The notes: generated by a model not told the origin, from the letters alone. Shown: positions 25,101-37,406, counted from the first letter of the stretch. The stretch is DNA of 64,000 nt from Inonotus obliquus (GCA_032164295.1 JAJHTX010000002.1:1674001-1738000); one strand, 5' to 3'. Program-made: numbers and translations.

Positions 25101-25903
25101 TTTGGCGGGAACGGAGTTGTTCTGCCTCGCTTGGCGGCTTCACAAGCCACGAAAGGAACGAACGATCGTCAATGAGAGGCGCCCACAAGGCGGAATTCCA
25201 AGAAATGTCTTTGGATATAGCAGCGCATGGTTGACTGTTTAATGAATAAATTAATCATGATCCAACCTGGAAATGCACAAAAAGGCTCCCACCGGCACAA
25301 CAGCACAACGACTGTATCACTCTTTGCGGGAATGAAGCCAAGCATAAAGACATTCTTGCTGCCGCAGTTGTAGCATTCAGGTGTCGTCTCTCCAAGAGGC
25401 GACTCGGCATGCAGGATGACCTCTTTATGCTTCGCGCGCACGAGGTGATTGACAATATGGGAAGCAGAAGTGTTGCCGCGTGAGTTGCAGAACCACTTGC
25501 GGCAAATAAGGCATTTCACGACGGAGGCAGGGTTATGAATACCGCAATAACTATTATGAATTAGCCTCGGGGAAACTTTACAATTACTGGCCAGGGATGC
25601 ATACCTGCATGCGTGTGGGGGCAGTTCCACCGCACTTTCATCCTTCAGATCATCCAAGACACCATCCAACTCCTCATCGACAGCCCTGGCTCTGGCTACA
25701 GCCCTATCTTCCAAAACAACGTTCACGGCGTTACTCCCCCCGATCCTAGACTCATCGGAAATAGAGAGACCAGAAAGCGATTCCAAATCCTCTGGGAGTC
25801 GATTTGAAGGCGTAAAGCCAGAAACAATGGATGAAGTATCGTCTACGATAGGCAGACCACCGTAAGTTGATCCGGTTTCCTGAAAATTTTCGAAAGAGTC
25901 CAT
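22150..25903 (-). CDS. UPF1: ATP-dependent RNA helicase UPF1 (nonsense-mediated decay)
   Basis: UPF1 is the SF1 helicase that drives nonsense-mediated mRNA decay with UPF2 and UPF3. I chose the ATG at 25903 ([11 protein letters not shown]). An in-frame ATG at 25996 would add 31 residues and leave only 35 bp to the upstream gene's stop. In order: an acidic N-terminus; the Cys/His zinc domain ([32 protein letters not shown]); the 1B region (about 24640-25190); helicase motif [10 protein letters not shown] (about 24225); motif [13 protein letters not shown] (about 23790), in the DEAx position; motif III-VI blocks ([15 protein letters not shown] about 23500; [19 protein letters not shown] about 23060; [13 protein letters not shown] about 22960). 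The Ser-rich C-terminal tail carries seven SQ/TQ dipeptides. The protein is full length by comparison with the family and has no break. Confidence 0.96.
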
Positions 25904-26031
25904 AGCGAGAGATGAAGAGGAGAAGAGATAGGCGTAGAAATTAAAGATGTAAGGTCTGTGTGGTGCCGCACATGGATGACTCTCTTGTCCTTGCATTACA
26001 TAATCCAGTGACTATATTTACAGGTCCAAAG

Positions 26032-27736
26032 CTACGACCTAGAGGGTGCCAATACTACACCTACGTTTCTTCCGCTTCCTGTCTCTTGGTCGAATAGGTT
26101 GATGAGCTCAACCTTGAGGCCCTTGTCATCCCCAAGCTCCTCGTGCAGCCACAAGTATCGATCCAAAATTATCAGGCTCTCGACTGGTGGACCAAGGAGG
26201 CAGCGCAGTGCATGAAGAAACCTGATACGCCTCGAAAGGGAAATCGCCTCTGATGCCGAAGGATTCTGATTGATTACTTCTTTGAAAGCGGCTGGCAGGT
26301 CTCTTTCCAACTTGTCCCCCATCAAATTTAGGTACGTTTCAAAGTTCTGGTATGCCCTTTTATTGAGCTTTCCCAGCCTCCGTGGAGCATCAAGTCCATC
26401 GAATTTTGTAAGCAAAGGAGTGATCAATGCTCGGTAAAGAATTTTCTTCATAGAAAGCTCAGTCTCAGCTGACGCTTCTTTGGATTTGAACCATTCAGAG
26501 GGAACCTGAGCTGCCAGCTGAAGATGACTCGGAGTTAGATCCAAGGTAGGTAATCTTTCTCCCATGTACTTCCGTACTATCCGTGAAAGAGGAAAATCTA
26601 GGGACTTGTGAGTCCAATGGGCTGTATGTCCGATAATATGGCTCACCTGCTTTGCCCATAAGATTATAACAACATCCTACAACAATGGCGGCCGCAACGA
26701 ACCACTCAGCGGAATGACCTCTTCGACTGTCGAGTAAGTCTCGCATGATGAAGGGGGTGAGTGAACCACAGGCGTGCAATGCTACGAACACCACAGGAGT
26801 AGGCTTCCGTACACGCACACCGACATCGGGTTGATCTTCTATACCGAAACTATATAGCCATTCATCCACCACTTCCTTTAGGTTTCTCCTTTCTTGTGAG
26901 CTAGACCCTTGAAGTCCCGGATGGCTCTCAAAGACAGACATCTCTCCTAGCCAACATGTTCGGCGGGTCAGTTTCCCTTTGGAATTCGAGCGTTCATACT
27001 TGCGCGAAAACCCCTCTGCGTGATTTTGGGAAGAGTCGAGGGCGAGAACATGAAGATTACGATTCTGGCCTTCAATTCGTTCAATACTGATTGGTCCGGT
27101 TTGTATCAAAGGAACTTACATAGAGACCTTGATAGGTGACCCTGCAGACGGAATGACCCTTAGCCGCGAAAGTCAAAATCTTCGAGATGGTGCTTTTCTG
27201 ACCTGCCCAGCACCAATATCAACGATATGTCGTACCTCAACACCATGTTGTTCGCGTAGATCATCCAATAGTTCAAGCAAGTACGATGCCATTTGGGAAA
27301 CTTCGTGATATTTCTTCGGCGACATTCCGACGGAAGATATTACCAGAGACTCGCTCTGACGTTCAAGCATAGGATCGAGCTTGCGAGGCAACGCGAGAGC
27401 TTTTGCCTTTACGAGAAGTCGAGCGAGATTTTCAGGTAGTCCGCCTTGAGTCAGTCTCCGAATACCGGCATCTTCTTGGTCACCGTCGTCAACTCCAGAT
27501 TCGTTGTAGGTACCGATATAATCGGCCATTTCCACTAGCGTCTTCCAATTATCCTCCCGTTCTCCGCTCCATTGCCACCAGCCGTGCCATTCAGGAGGTA
27601 CTGCGTGGGATCCTTCGACCTGCATAGCACCCAGATCATTCGGATGCGTCGCGAATATTGAAGATGTTAGAGGGCACGATATCAGCTCGAGAAGGCCAAT
27701 CGTTTTCGCCTTTGCTTTGTCATAAGTCATGCTCAT
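26032..27736 (-). CDS. METTL25/RRNAD1-like class I methyltransferase
   Basis: The product matches the METTL25/METTL25B (RRNAD1) family of S-adenosylmethionine-dependent methyltransferase-fold proteins; their substrate is not settled, although the name refers to an rRNA adenine dimethylase domain. The first ATG is at 27736 (MSMTYDKAKAK); a TTG further upstream was ignored. Evidence includes MSPKKYHEVSQMASYLLEL (about 27310), the SAM-binding motif DIGAGQGHS, joined across an intron near 27140-27205, VFVALHACGSLTPFIMRDLL (about 26740-26800) and VGCCYNLMGK (about 26660-26690). Each is diagnostic of the family. The C-terminal third is less conserved. The stop lies 128 bp upstream of the UPF1 start on the same strand, so the UPF1 promoter must be very short or lie inside this gene. 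The gene diverges from the permease gene. Confidence 0.85.
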
Positions 27737-28223
27737 GGCTGCGAAAAACGAGGAGGGACTCAACGGTCTTTGAGGTGATTGGCAGTTGGTCGGAGTTAGC
27801 CGAGTAGATTCAATCTAAATCGGATTCCCTATCTATGTCCTCTTGTTGCTTTCCCTCGTTAAATGTATTGCCCTCCGCTAGTTGTCCACTCTTCGTTGAC
27901 TGTGAGTGGACCGAGTAACCCATGAGTAGCTCGAGAGAGTCGTTGTAGCTGTTTCAGGTCTTGTCCAAGCCGACCATTTCTTCCGGGACTTATACGATAA
28001 CGCTCATGTTTATCGCTCTCGACTTCTGTGCTAAAAAAAGACCTGTACCACTGTATATGCTCAATCGCGTGTCCAGAGAAACCTGCACCTCGGGATCCGA
28101 GTGGGAGTTAAGTACCCGAAAGTACCCACGACGATGGCCTTAAGATCTGGGTCCTTATCGTCTCGTGAACCTTCAGTATAAAAGTCATTCCTCTTTCTCG
28201 GCTGGTTACTACGTTCTAGGAGA
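27737..28223. other. Divergent promoter region, METTL25-like gene and permease gene
   Basis: These 487 bp lie between two diverging start codons. I found no convincing coding frame in either direction, no MluI box and no other recognised site. Confidence 0.5.
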
Positions 28224-30462
28224 ATGACCTCCAATGAGAAGCGCTCAGATATTGCGATTTCCACTGTGGAGCAAGCATCTCGCGAAGAAGGAAATCCAGG
28301 TTTATCTCCGGATGAAGCATTTCTTGCTGGTCTTGGTTATAAGCAGGAGGTGAGTCTCGCAATTCTATTTCGCCCTCCAACAGCCTTTTGGATGACTCTG
28401 GGACCAGTTTAAAAGGCAATTCAGCAAGATTGAGCTCTTTGGAGTTTCCTTCAGTATTATCGGTGTTCTTCCGTCAATAGCGTAAGCCATATACATACCT
28501 GGAGTTTGGGTATCGCAACTAACCTCATATCAGATCTGTACTTGTCTATGCAATCCCAAATGGTGGCACTTCAGCCATGGTCTGGGGTGTACGTGAGCCT
28601 CACCCGAGAAAACTCTCCTGCAAGACTGAATGTTGTATTACTGTTAGTGGGCAGGTTGTGCTGTTCTGGCAGTCTTCATTGCCCTCGCTATGGCCGAACT
28701 AGGATCCGCTATGCCAACGTCCGGTGGCTTGTATTACTGGACCTACTCTTTCTCGTCCAAGAGGTGGAGATGTCTCCTATCTTGGCTTGTGGGATGTGAG
28801 TCCAGGAGTTTCCCCGACTCACCATATGCACGAACTCAATCCGCTTGCAGACGCCAATACCCTGGGTCTCATTGCCGGAGTCGCATCTGTAGACTGGGGC
28901 CTTGCAGTGCAGATTATGGCTGCTGCTAGCATTGGCTCAGATATGAAGTTCAGTGCATCAACTGGACAGATCTTGTGAGTTTAGAAGTCTCGGTCAGGCT
29001 AGATGCAAGTACTCACAGCCCAACGATTAGCGGAGCATATGCAGCCGTCTTGTTCAGTCATGCCATCACATGCAGTCTCGCCACGAGGGTGCTAGCACGC
29101 CTACAGAACGTCTACATTGCTTTGAATCTGCTGTGAGCACAACGTTTGTTACACCCATGACACTCACGTCTCAACCGTAGCCGGATAGACTCTGCCTCGC
29201 AGTTATTATTGCTGTGCCAGCTTCAACGCCTAAGGAATTCAAGAACAGCACAAGCTACGCATTAGGAGGCTTCGTGAATTGTAATTATCTCGATTCCGCC
29301 ATCTTGTTCACCTTGACTTGTAATGATCTGCGATCTAGTCAATGGATGGCCGAATGGCTATGCCTTTGTGCTGAGCTTTCTTGCCCCCGTATGGACGATC
29401 GGAGCGTACGATTCTAGCGTCCACATCAGCGAAGAGGCAACAAACTCTCGTACAGCTGTGCCTTTCGCTATTATCTCTTCCGCTGCAATTGCAGGGATCG
29501 TAGGCTGGGGTGAGCTAAACTTGTGCTCCCATGGAAAGATCCTGACGATTTCCAAAGCAATCAATCTTGTACTCGCATTTAACATGGGCACGGATTTAGA
29601 AAATATCCTGTCGAGCCCTATTGGTCAGCCTTTGGCTACGGTATGCCAAGTTTTCAATTAACTGCGGCTGTTTGCCTGACGGAGCGCAAGATATTCTTCA
29701 ATAGTTTCGGGAAAGGTGGCACGCTTGCCCTGTGGTCCTTGATCGTCGTAGTGCAGTTCATGATGGGTTCAAGCATCGTGAGTGATCAAAAGCAGGCCAC
29801 ACAGATGAACAGGATTTACTAGAGACCATGCAGCTCCTGGCATCTTCCCGCCAAACTTTCGCATTTTCTCGAGATGGTGGTCTTCCGTTTTCGAAGTACA
29901 TATATCGGGTTAATCCATACACGAAAACACCCATAACGGGTGTCTGGATGGCCGCAATCGTATCCCTCTTTCTTGGGTTTTTGGCATTTGCCGGTCCTGC
30001 AGCAATCACGGCAGTGTTCGCCCTCGGTGTTGCAGGACAAAATGTCGCATACTCAATTCCAATTGCCGCTCGTTTCTTCTGCAAGGACGCTTTTGTCCCG
30101 GGCCCATTTTTCTTAGGAAAATTTGTCAGTTCCTCCCTTCCATCCCATCAGAAGAATAGCTAATCTGAACGTGACTATTGTAGAGCTTACCAGTAGCAGT
30201 GATCGCGCTCCTTTGGATGTCATTCATGACTATTGTTGTCATGTTTCCAACTACACCGGATCCCGATGCTGCATCCATGAACTACACGGCCGTTGTCCTG
30301 GGAGGCGTGCTCGTGCTCGCGCTAGTGTACTATTACTTCCCGGTATATGGAGGCGTCCACTGGTTCACAGGGCCCCATAACACGCTCGACGTGACAAAGA
30401 CAGACGCGGACGCAAAGGACAAGGAAGACGGGAAGAAATCCGAGTCTTTCGAGAAGATTTAA
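28224..30462 (+). CDS. APC-superfamily permease (amino acid, GABA or choline type)
   Basis: This is a multi-spanning plasma-membrane transporter of the amino acid-polyamine-organocation superfamily, close in pattern to the fungal GABA/choline/biotin-precursor permeases (Uga4, Hnm1, Bio5). The start at 28224 gives a hydrophilic N-terminus of about 45 residues, then roughly 12 membrane segments split over several exons. Family signatures are GYKQEFKRQFSKIELFGVSF, AELGSAMPTSGGLYYWTY (about 28690-28750), the helix 6-8 stretch GAYDSSVHISEEATNSRTAVP (about 29405-29465) and the loop SRQTFAFSRDGGLPFSK (about 29850). The short C-terminus is charged (DADAKDKEDGKKSES). All segments expected for a full transporter are present with no frameshift. 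Substrate cannot be set from sequence. The gene diverges from the METTL25-like gene and runs head-to-tail with FAN1. Confidence 0.88.
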
Positions 30463-30800
30463 AAGAAAAAAAAGGTCAAGATGATGTTGCTGAAGCAATA
30501 CCGATGTAATATTTGTAGAGGCCTCCGTTGCAAAGGTTGACGCTGGCGTATGTATGTAAAATTAGACTCAAGTGCAGATTTGGCGATCCATCGTGGGAAA
30601 GCTTGAACGTGACATAACGCGTGCTTTTGTTACGCGTCTGATGGTGAATCTTGGTCTCACAGATGGCAGACCCGGGCAAACACCTGTTTCTTTGCATATT
30701 GGTGCAATTCTCCTCTACATGCCTAACAACTTTTGTTGTCGAGTGAGCTGCATCTTGCTTTTCACACGTAGCTATCCAAGACTTTCACCCGCGTTGGCAA
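30463..30800. other. Intergenic region upstream of FAN1
   Basis: These 338 bp hold the permease 3' end and the FAN1 promoter. Two MluI-box hexamers lie at 30617-30622 and 30632-30637, about 165-185 bp before the FAN1 start. No gene is seen. Confidence 0.6.
30617..30640 (+). promoter_or_regulatory. Paired MluI cell-cycle boxes upstream of FAN1
   Basis: ACGCGT occurs twice, 15 bp apart start to start. The second copy (30632-30640) is the extended 9-mer ACGCGTCTG shared with four other intergenic regions here. The pair is upstream of a DNA-repair gene, which fits MBF-type G1/S control; binding is inferred. Confidence 0.5.
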
Positions 30801-33800
30801 ATGGCTTCCATCGATGACTTGATTTTCTGGTGTGCCCCGAGTGTGGATGAGGATGAAGACGTCGGATTTGAGGACGAGATGCCAGTCGAACAAGAGCATG
30901 TCCGTATTGAAGACGAAAAAGGGAAAGGGAAAACCAGAGAGTCGATGTATGTCTCGTTAGTAGAAGGTATTTTCAAAGGAACTTGAGCGGTGACTCGACT
31001 TCTGACTTGCAACCGGGCAGCTATGGTCAGAACGGTTCTTGAAAACGAGAGCTTCCTCTTTTCCGAAGAGGAGCTATCTTTCTTCACCGCCTATAGCACA
31101 CTATCATGTATGTTTCTGCACTTGTCCTTACTACCCCGGTGCTGATCTATTCTCAGACAAAGCAAGATATCTTCTCGCTCGACTTCTTGTAAGAAAAACA
31201 GGGAAATGGTACCGCATTGACCAACTCAAATACGTCTCAGAACTGGGATGGGACGGTATCGTGGAGGGTATCAAAGAACTGTGCGGTACCTTGGGTTCAT
31301 GCACGAATTCCCAGAAAAGCGCGTCGTCGAGCTCATCGCAGATACATAGTAAGCCCCGGAGGCACACGAAAGCACACGAAGTGATCGATCTTTTGTCGGA
31401 CGATGAGGATCGCATCATTTGTTCATTACCGGGCCCGGGTGCTTCCAGCGACAGGTCCTCATCCCAACCTTTTCCTAGTCAATCGACTGGGAAGACTGCC
31501 TTGTCTGGCAAAGGTTTGCTGGATTATTACGCAGAGGACGAGTCTCGTGCCTCCATGTCCGAGCTCTTGAAGTGCTTGAACGTTGAAGAGCTGAGAAGCC
31601 TGGCCAAGACGATGAAACTCTCAACTGCATTCACGACGGTATGAATCTAATTTGCTCATGAGCATCTAGCATTTTTATGACTTGTCTACTAGCGAACAGC
31701 GCTCATTGATGGCCTTCTTGCCTGTGCATCCGCACAAACTACTCTTGGAGGATTTGCCTCGTCTAGTACCTCGAAGTTCAAGGCTTCTGCAAGAGACGCG
31801 AAATCTCTTCATCTGAGGCAGACATGCTTGTCGTTCAAGCCGGCTAACAAGGCGACTGTGCAGATGGATGTCCTGAGAGGATTGGTCATGAAAATTTTAA
31901 GTAAGTGCGCGAGGAATTCGTGGGTATAGACCCTCACCTTCGATTTCTGCAGGACATTGCATCCGTGTAAATGATGCGATCAACGCTCTTTTCCACCGAT
32001 TACATATAGTTTACTTCCGCTCGTATGTGATAACATTTAATATCGACTATTCTTCAGCTCAAATTTAACGCACCACCCGTAGGACTGAACATCCAATATC
32101 TCTCCTGACGCCCGCTCTTCTCAGACGATGTCGCAAGCGGTACTACCCTCTTTATACGTATGTCCGAACGCGTGAAATATTTCCCTCTCGCGAGGCTCTC
32201 ATTGCCTATGAAGAAGCACTTCGAATGGAGGCTGCCGTGGATCTCATGTTAGAAGGGAATATCGATGTTGAGCTCGCGGAGCAACATATTGACGCATGGG
32301 CGCATAATCGCACAAAGGATGCAGACGCTCATAAACTTCCTCCTCATACCTTGCGTCCTCGAGCCGAGTCGCCCGGTGGTTCCGAGGAATCTGGGAAGGA
32401 AAATAGGCCTTGGCCGTCCGCGACGCAATCGCGTAGTCGTAGTATAAGCGTATCAGCGAAAGTCGAAATCGACGATGAAGCACCAGCCGCCCCGGCGAAG
32501 GAATCACAGACTGTCGCAAATGCAAAGTATGTCGTGAGTGTCTTCGAACGCGTGTATCCTCGATGGCAGGAGCTGGTTCGTGAACGCGGTGAACTGGAAG
32601 CGCGACCTCATGGTCTTGAACGATTCGATGAAGGCTATATTTTGACGCGTATCATTTACAAAGGTGTGTCCATTCAATAAGGTCGGAGTTAATCACTGAC
32701 ATTGTTACCGCGAATCTTAGGTGCAACCGCATACGGCAAGCTAAAGGACTTCGATCGCGAACTCTCGTTACTTCAAGAGTTGCTGGCTCAGCGCCGCTGG
32801 CGGCGGGGGAAACGTGGCGCATGGTATGATCGTTGGGCACTCGTCCTCATGCATCACGTAGTTCGCAGTAAACGCGAAGTGAATGGTGAACAAGTCTCGT
32901 TGACCAAAGACGAGCAGAATAAAATTCTCCAGAAGGCTATGGATGCCGTGATAGAAGGACTTCATGACGACGACACCCATATTGGTTCGTATCATCCTCA
33001 CGTATTAATATCACAGCTTATGAACTTGTGTTTTCTCTATTCAGTACACAGGCAAGCTCTGGAACGTCGGTTAACTCGATTGGAAAAGCGTTTGAAAGTA
33101 CCCCTCAAGGAACGGCATGAATGTGCTGGAAGGCTGAAGAAAGCGGCTGAAAGGGTAATAACGGGGGAGCGTATCAGACAGCGGAAAACTGCAGTTGCTC
33201 TTGGGAAGTCGAGCAAAAACTCAAATAAAGCCGCTGTCCCCGTGTCTGTCCAAATCCAGGGGGAAGAGGCTGTTAAGAAGCATCTGGATCGGATGAAGAA
33301 AGAGCGTACCAAAGAGAGATGGACCGGGAAATCCCTTTGGTACGGGAAAAGTGGTGAAGATGTCAATGTTGAAACGTTGGTTTTGCATCACTATGAACTC
33401 GATGGATTCAAAGGGTATGTCATCTCGCGATGACCTTTACCTGCTAGCGATCTAAACGAAAATCCCTAGATTTCACTCCGAAGCAAGTATTGTTTCCACG
33501 ATATGGGGACTCTTGTTCTGGGACATCCTATTCTCTTCTGTACCAGGTGCTTTTGAAACGCCTTACCAATCGGCACCTCTCGATATAGCAACCGAATGTT
33601 TTTATTTTGCCCGGAAGGAAGCTATCGAAGAACGCCTACAAGAAATAGAAGACGGGAAGGCACCTGAGATTCTTGCGGCTACGGATGACAAATACAGGGA
33701 AAACAACACGATGTGTGTTGGTGTTCGTTGGAATGATTACTTTAAGCAGGATCTTGTAGAGATTGTTACTGTGAGTTCAACTTTTCCGCTTTTACTCAAG

Positions 33801-34376
33801 GTCTAGGGAACGTAGCTGAGGACAGTATCGCAGTGCTTGGGTGGCCCAGGGCTGTCTGTCATCTGTCGCCTCTTTAGTGAAGACTATGGTGGTCGACATA
33901 GTGGCGTTCCAGATTTGATCGTCTGGCGTATGAAAGATAAGCTGGCAAAGTTCGTTGAAGTAAAAGGTCCTGGAGATAACTTGTCCGAGAATCAAAAGGT
34001 GTGTATTTGTACACTTGTTCTCTTAACACTCTGTTCAGCTAAACACACTTATTATGATATTGCCCAGGTATGGATCGACGTCCTCCGACAAGCCGGTATT
34101 GAAGTCGAAGTATGCCGTGTTGTCGAGCGTGAGACGGCCGAGAAGCAATCTATGCGTAACGTCCCAAAGAAACATCGTGTCATTAGGGTCTATCGTGCCG
34201 ACGACGGAAATGCATGTTCCCCTATTGACGTCGATGGGGACATTAACCATGAGGATGAGATGGAGGAGGAACTTGAATATGTGGTGCATGAAGATGAGGA
34301 TGAGACTCAGCCATACAAAAGGCAGCGGACAGAACGAATTAAGGAGGAGGATATTTCAGAGATCGTGCTTGCTTAA
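30801..34376 (+). CDS. FAN1: FAN1 structure-specific nuclease (Fanconi-associated nuclease 1)
   Basis: FAN1 cleaves 5' flaps and branched DNA in interstrand-crosslink repair. The first ATG, at 30801, gives MASIDDLIFWCAPS and an acidic N-terminus without the ubiquitin-binding zinc finger of animal FAN1, as is usual in fungi. Next come the FAN1 helical region (SFLFSEEELSFFTAYSTLSY, RYLLARLLVRKTGKWYRI; about 31045-31215), a SAP-like segment (LLKCLNVEELRSLAKTMKL; about 31565-31625), a TPR-like helical stretch (about 32520-33130) and the C-terminal VRR-NUC domain. The catalytic pattern is intact: PDLIVWR (about 33910) then FVEVKGPGDNLSENQ (about 33950-33995), equivalent to the PD...EVK of the family. 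An acidic tail follows to the TAA at 34374-34376. The gene is convergent with the isopropylmalate synthase gene. Confidence 0.93.
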
Positions 34377-34587
34377 AGTAACCTACCTACTTGGTATTAG
34401 GGGAGGAATGAGGAATCGCTGCTAGGCGCTAAGTTACGTGATTTCATTTGTGGACATAGTTATCATTGGATATCCCGGAAAGAAAGACTGTATACACCAA
34501 GTTTTATGACTTCTATATACAGAGTAGATTTTTGTAGTTATACAAGGGATGTTCTCCACCAACCAACCAGTGAGACCTCCGTTATTG

Positions 34588-37213
34588 TCACGCAGAGCCA
34601 TTAACAAGCTTCGAACGCGAACGCAAAGGGACATGCAATGCAACAGCATTCAACAAAGCCTTAACACCAGATACACTGATATCCTCATCAATATCTGCAC
34701 CCCAACAGCTTACTTTCTTCGGCTGTCCGTCTTCGGTTGTGGTGGTGTAGACGAGTTCAACGTACGAAGCAGCTTTCACGCCAGCTCCCTCGCCGATGGA
34801 ATGTTCTGAGTACTCCCGTACTGTCAAGGTACCATCGTGATATGGTTCTAGTGCAGCTAAGACGGCTGATAACGGTCCATTGCCTTCTCCAGTGATGAGC
34901 ATCTCCTGTCCGTTGATGAAAACCGTGGCGTTGATAGATCTCACTTCCCCGTCACCTAAATGCTCCATCGTAAACTTCTGCAGGAGAAGCGGAAGTTCCC
35001 GTATTGTAAACCCAAACGTCCTCTTGAAGAGTGTAGTAAGGGAGTCGTAAGCAATCGTCCCTTCTGGCGAAGCCTTCTGGACGATTTCGAAGAAATGTGC
35101 TTGTAAGCGACGAGGGAGATCGAGTTGGAGGGTATTGAGAATGATGGTGGCGACGTCAGCTGGTCCTGAGCGTGCATCGAATCCAACTGAGAGCTTGAGT
35201 TCTGGTAAGACGCGATCGCCGATGTAGTTGTTCACTGCGCTTAGGACGGCACGTAAACCAGAACCTGCGATATCTGTGTCAATTCCTGCACCCCACCAGC
35301 CTTCTTGTCTCTGTCCAGGTTCACGCTTGGCCTCAACAACTTCTACGTATGAAGCCGCTTTGGCATTCTTTCCATCTCCAATAGTATGTTCGCTATATTC
35401 TCGAATTGAAAGGTCGAGATCGAGATGGATCTTCAATGCGTCCAAGAAAGCGGATAGAGGACCGTTTCCGTCGCCGTGTACGACTCGGAATACGCCATCC
35501 ACGGAAAGCGTACCATCGAAACGACGTCGTTCATCAGGTGCTTCACCATCTGCATAAGGCGTTTGATCAACAGGATCCAAGATAGGTTCGTCTGAAATTT
35601 TGAACGATCGTAATACGAGACGTCCATCGTATTTCGGCCCTCCGAGATGGAACGTTCTGCGGAAGGCAGTAGTGATATCGTCCACGGTCATCTCGCGCGC
35701 TTCTCGATCCGAAATTTCTTGAATGACCCTGTAGAATGAGACTTGCATTTTGCGAGGTATATCGAGGCCCAAATGTTGTTTTACGATGTATGCTATGCCA
35801 CCCTTGCCAGATTGCGAGTTGACTCGAATGACCGCCTCGTAATTGCATCCGAGGTCCATTGGGTCGATTGGTAAGTAAGGTATGTCCCAGATGAGTGGTT
35901 TGCCTGTTGCGCGCGCCTCCGCATGTCGCTGAGCCTGAGCCTCGAAGCCCTTCTTAATGGCATCTTGATGCGATCCCGAGAAGGCTGTAAAGACAAGCTC
36001 TCCAGCGTATGGATGTCGTGGATGTACAGGAAGGTCATTGCAATGATTCACGATGTCAATGCAAGCCTGAATATCGCTAAAATCGAGTTTCGGGTTGATG
36101 CCCTGAGTATATAAGTTCAATGCAAGATTCACGATGTCCACATTTCCAGTACGTTCGCCATTCCCGAAGATACACCCTTCGACGCGGTCAGCGCCGGCCA
36201 TACAAGCAAGCTCTGCGGCTGCGATCGCGGTACCTGCATCGTTGATTAGTGGGCGCATATAGTCAATAAAAATGAAGTATGAAACCTACCTCGGTCATTG
36301 TGTGGATGCAGACTGACGATGATCTTCTCCCGTTCTGAAATATTCCGGCAGAAGTACTCGATCTAATGATTAATTAGCCAATAGTCACGGTTTGTGGAGC
36401 GTTTGACCAAACCTGGTCAGCATAGTGATTCGGCGGGGCAATTTCGACGGTTGCCGGTAGATTGAAGATAATACGGTCTATCCCGACCCCGGCTTTCCCC
36501 CACGCAGACTTAACGGCTTCACAAACTTCCAGCGCAAACTCCGGCTCTGTCTGGGTAAACGTCTCCGGGCTGTATTCGTACCTAAACTTCGTGCCGTACT
36601 TTTCCGAATATTCGTCCGTTAACCGTGCCACGAGCTTCGTGTGCTTGACAGCCAAGGCAACCGTTTCTTCTTTTGTATTTTTGAAGACGACCTCCCTAAA
36701 CATGGGGCTTGTTGCATTGTACATGTGTATGATGACGTTCTTGGCGCCAGCAACAGCTTCGAATGTTCGTCGAATAAGGTCTTCTCGAGCAGGAGTTAGG
36801 ACCTACTCCATCTCTAATAAGTGAAATACTGAGAAGCTTCAGCTATCAGATACACACCTGAACCCACACATCATCAGGAATCTTCTTATTCTCAATCAAC
36901 CCCCTCGTGAACCCAAAGTCTGTGTCACTAGCTGCCGGGTACGACACCTCGATCTCTTTGAATCCACATTTAACCAAATGGCCAAAGAAGATCTGCTTCT
37001 GCTCAGAAGTCATAGGAGTCGCGAGGGCCTGATTCCCGTCTCGCAAGTCTGTTGACAGCCAAATGGGTACCCTATTGTGAACCTGCGATGGCCATTGCCG
37101 GTCTGCAAGCTTCAAAGGAGTGTACGGCTTGTACTTGACTGAGGGGTCTGACCTGGAACAAGATTAAGAAGAAAGTAAAGAGAAAGCCGTTCAGGTACGT
37201 ACAACATGCACAT
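34588..37213 (-). CDS. LEU4: 2-isopropylmalate synthase with duplicated C-terminal regulatory region
   Basis: This enzyme condenses acetyl-CoA with 2-ketoisovalerate, the first committed step to leucine, and is usually feedback-inhibited by leucine through its C-terminal domain. The start MCMLSDPS at 37213 uses a tiny first exon spliced through GTACGT; an in-frame ATG follows at 37207. Catalytic-barrel features include [12 protein letters not shown] (about 37045), SLHPHNDRG (about 36300, metal-binding HxH) and [14 protein letters not shown] (about 36200). The exons sum to about 804 residues against 619 for yeast Leu4. The excess is explained by two copies of the allosteric domain: [14 protein letters not shown]...[11 protein letters not shown] (about 35370-35500) and [14 protein letters not shown]...[11 protein letters not shown] (about 34790-34900). 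The linker subdomain is duplicated too ([16 protein letters not shown] versus [16 protein letters not shown]). The gene diverges from the ECM15 homologue. Confidence 0.95.
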
Positions 37214-37288
37214 TTTGCAAAGATATTAAATACAAAGAGGAAATGAGATGGTGAAGGGCAGAATGAAAGGTCGGATGCATGGTTAACA

Positions 37289-37295
37289 TGAGTCA
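37289..37295. promoter_or_regulatory. Gcn4/CPC1-type site TGAGTCA
   Basis: TGAGTCA, a perfect match to the Gcn4/Cpc1 bZIP consensus TGASTCA, lies 76 bp upstream of the isopropylmalate synthase start in the 193-bp divergent promoter. General amino-acid control of leucine genes by this site is established in ascomycetes; here it is inferred. A CCG-N6-CGG arrangement at 37358-37369 in the same promoter could be a zinc-cluster site, but support is weak. Confidence 0.5.
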
Positions 37296-37406
37296 ATTCA
37301 AAAAGTTTGCTGACCGCCGATCCTGCCGATCACTCCAAATATACGTCCGACGGAGAGCCGGAGCGTCGGTGCGGTATCGGTGTTCGCTATCTCAGACACT
37401 GACAAT

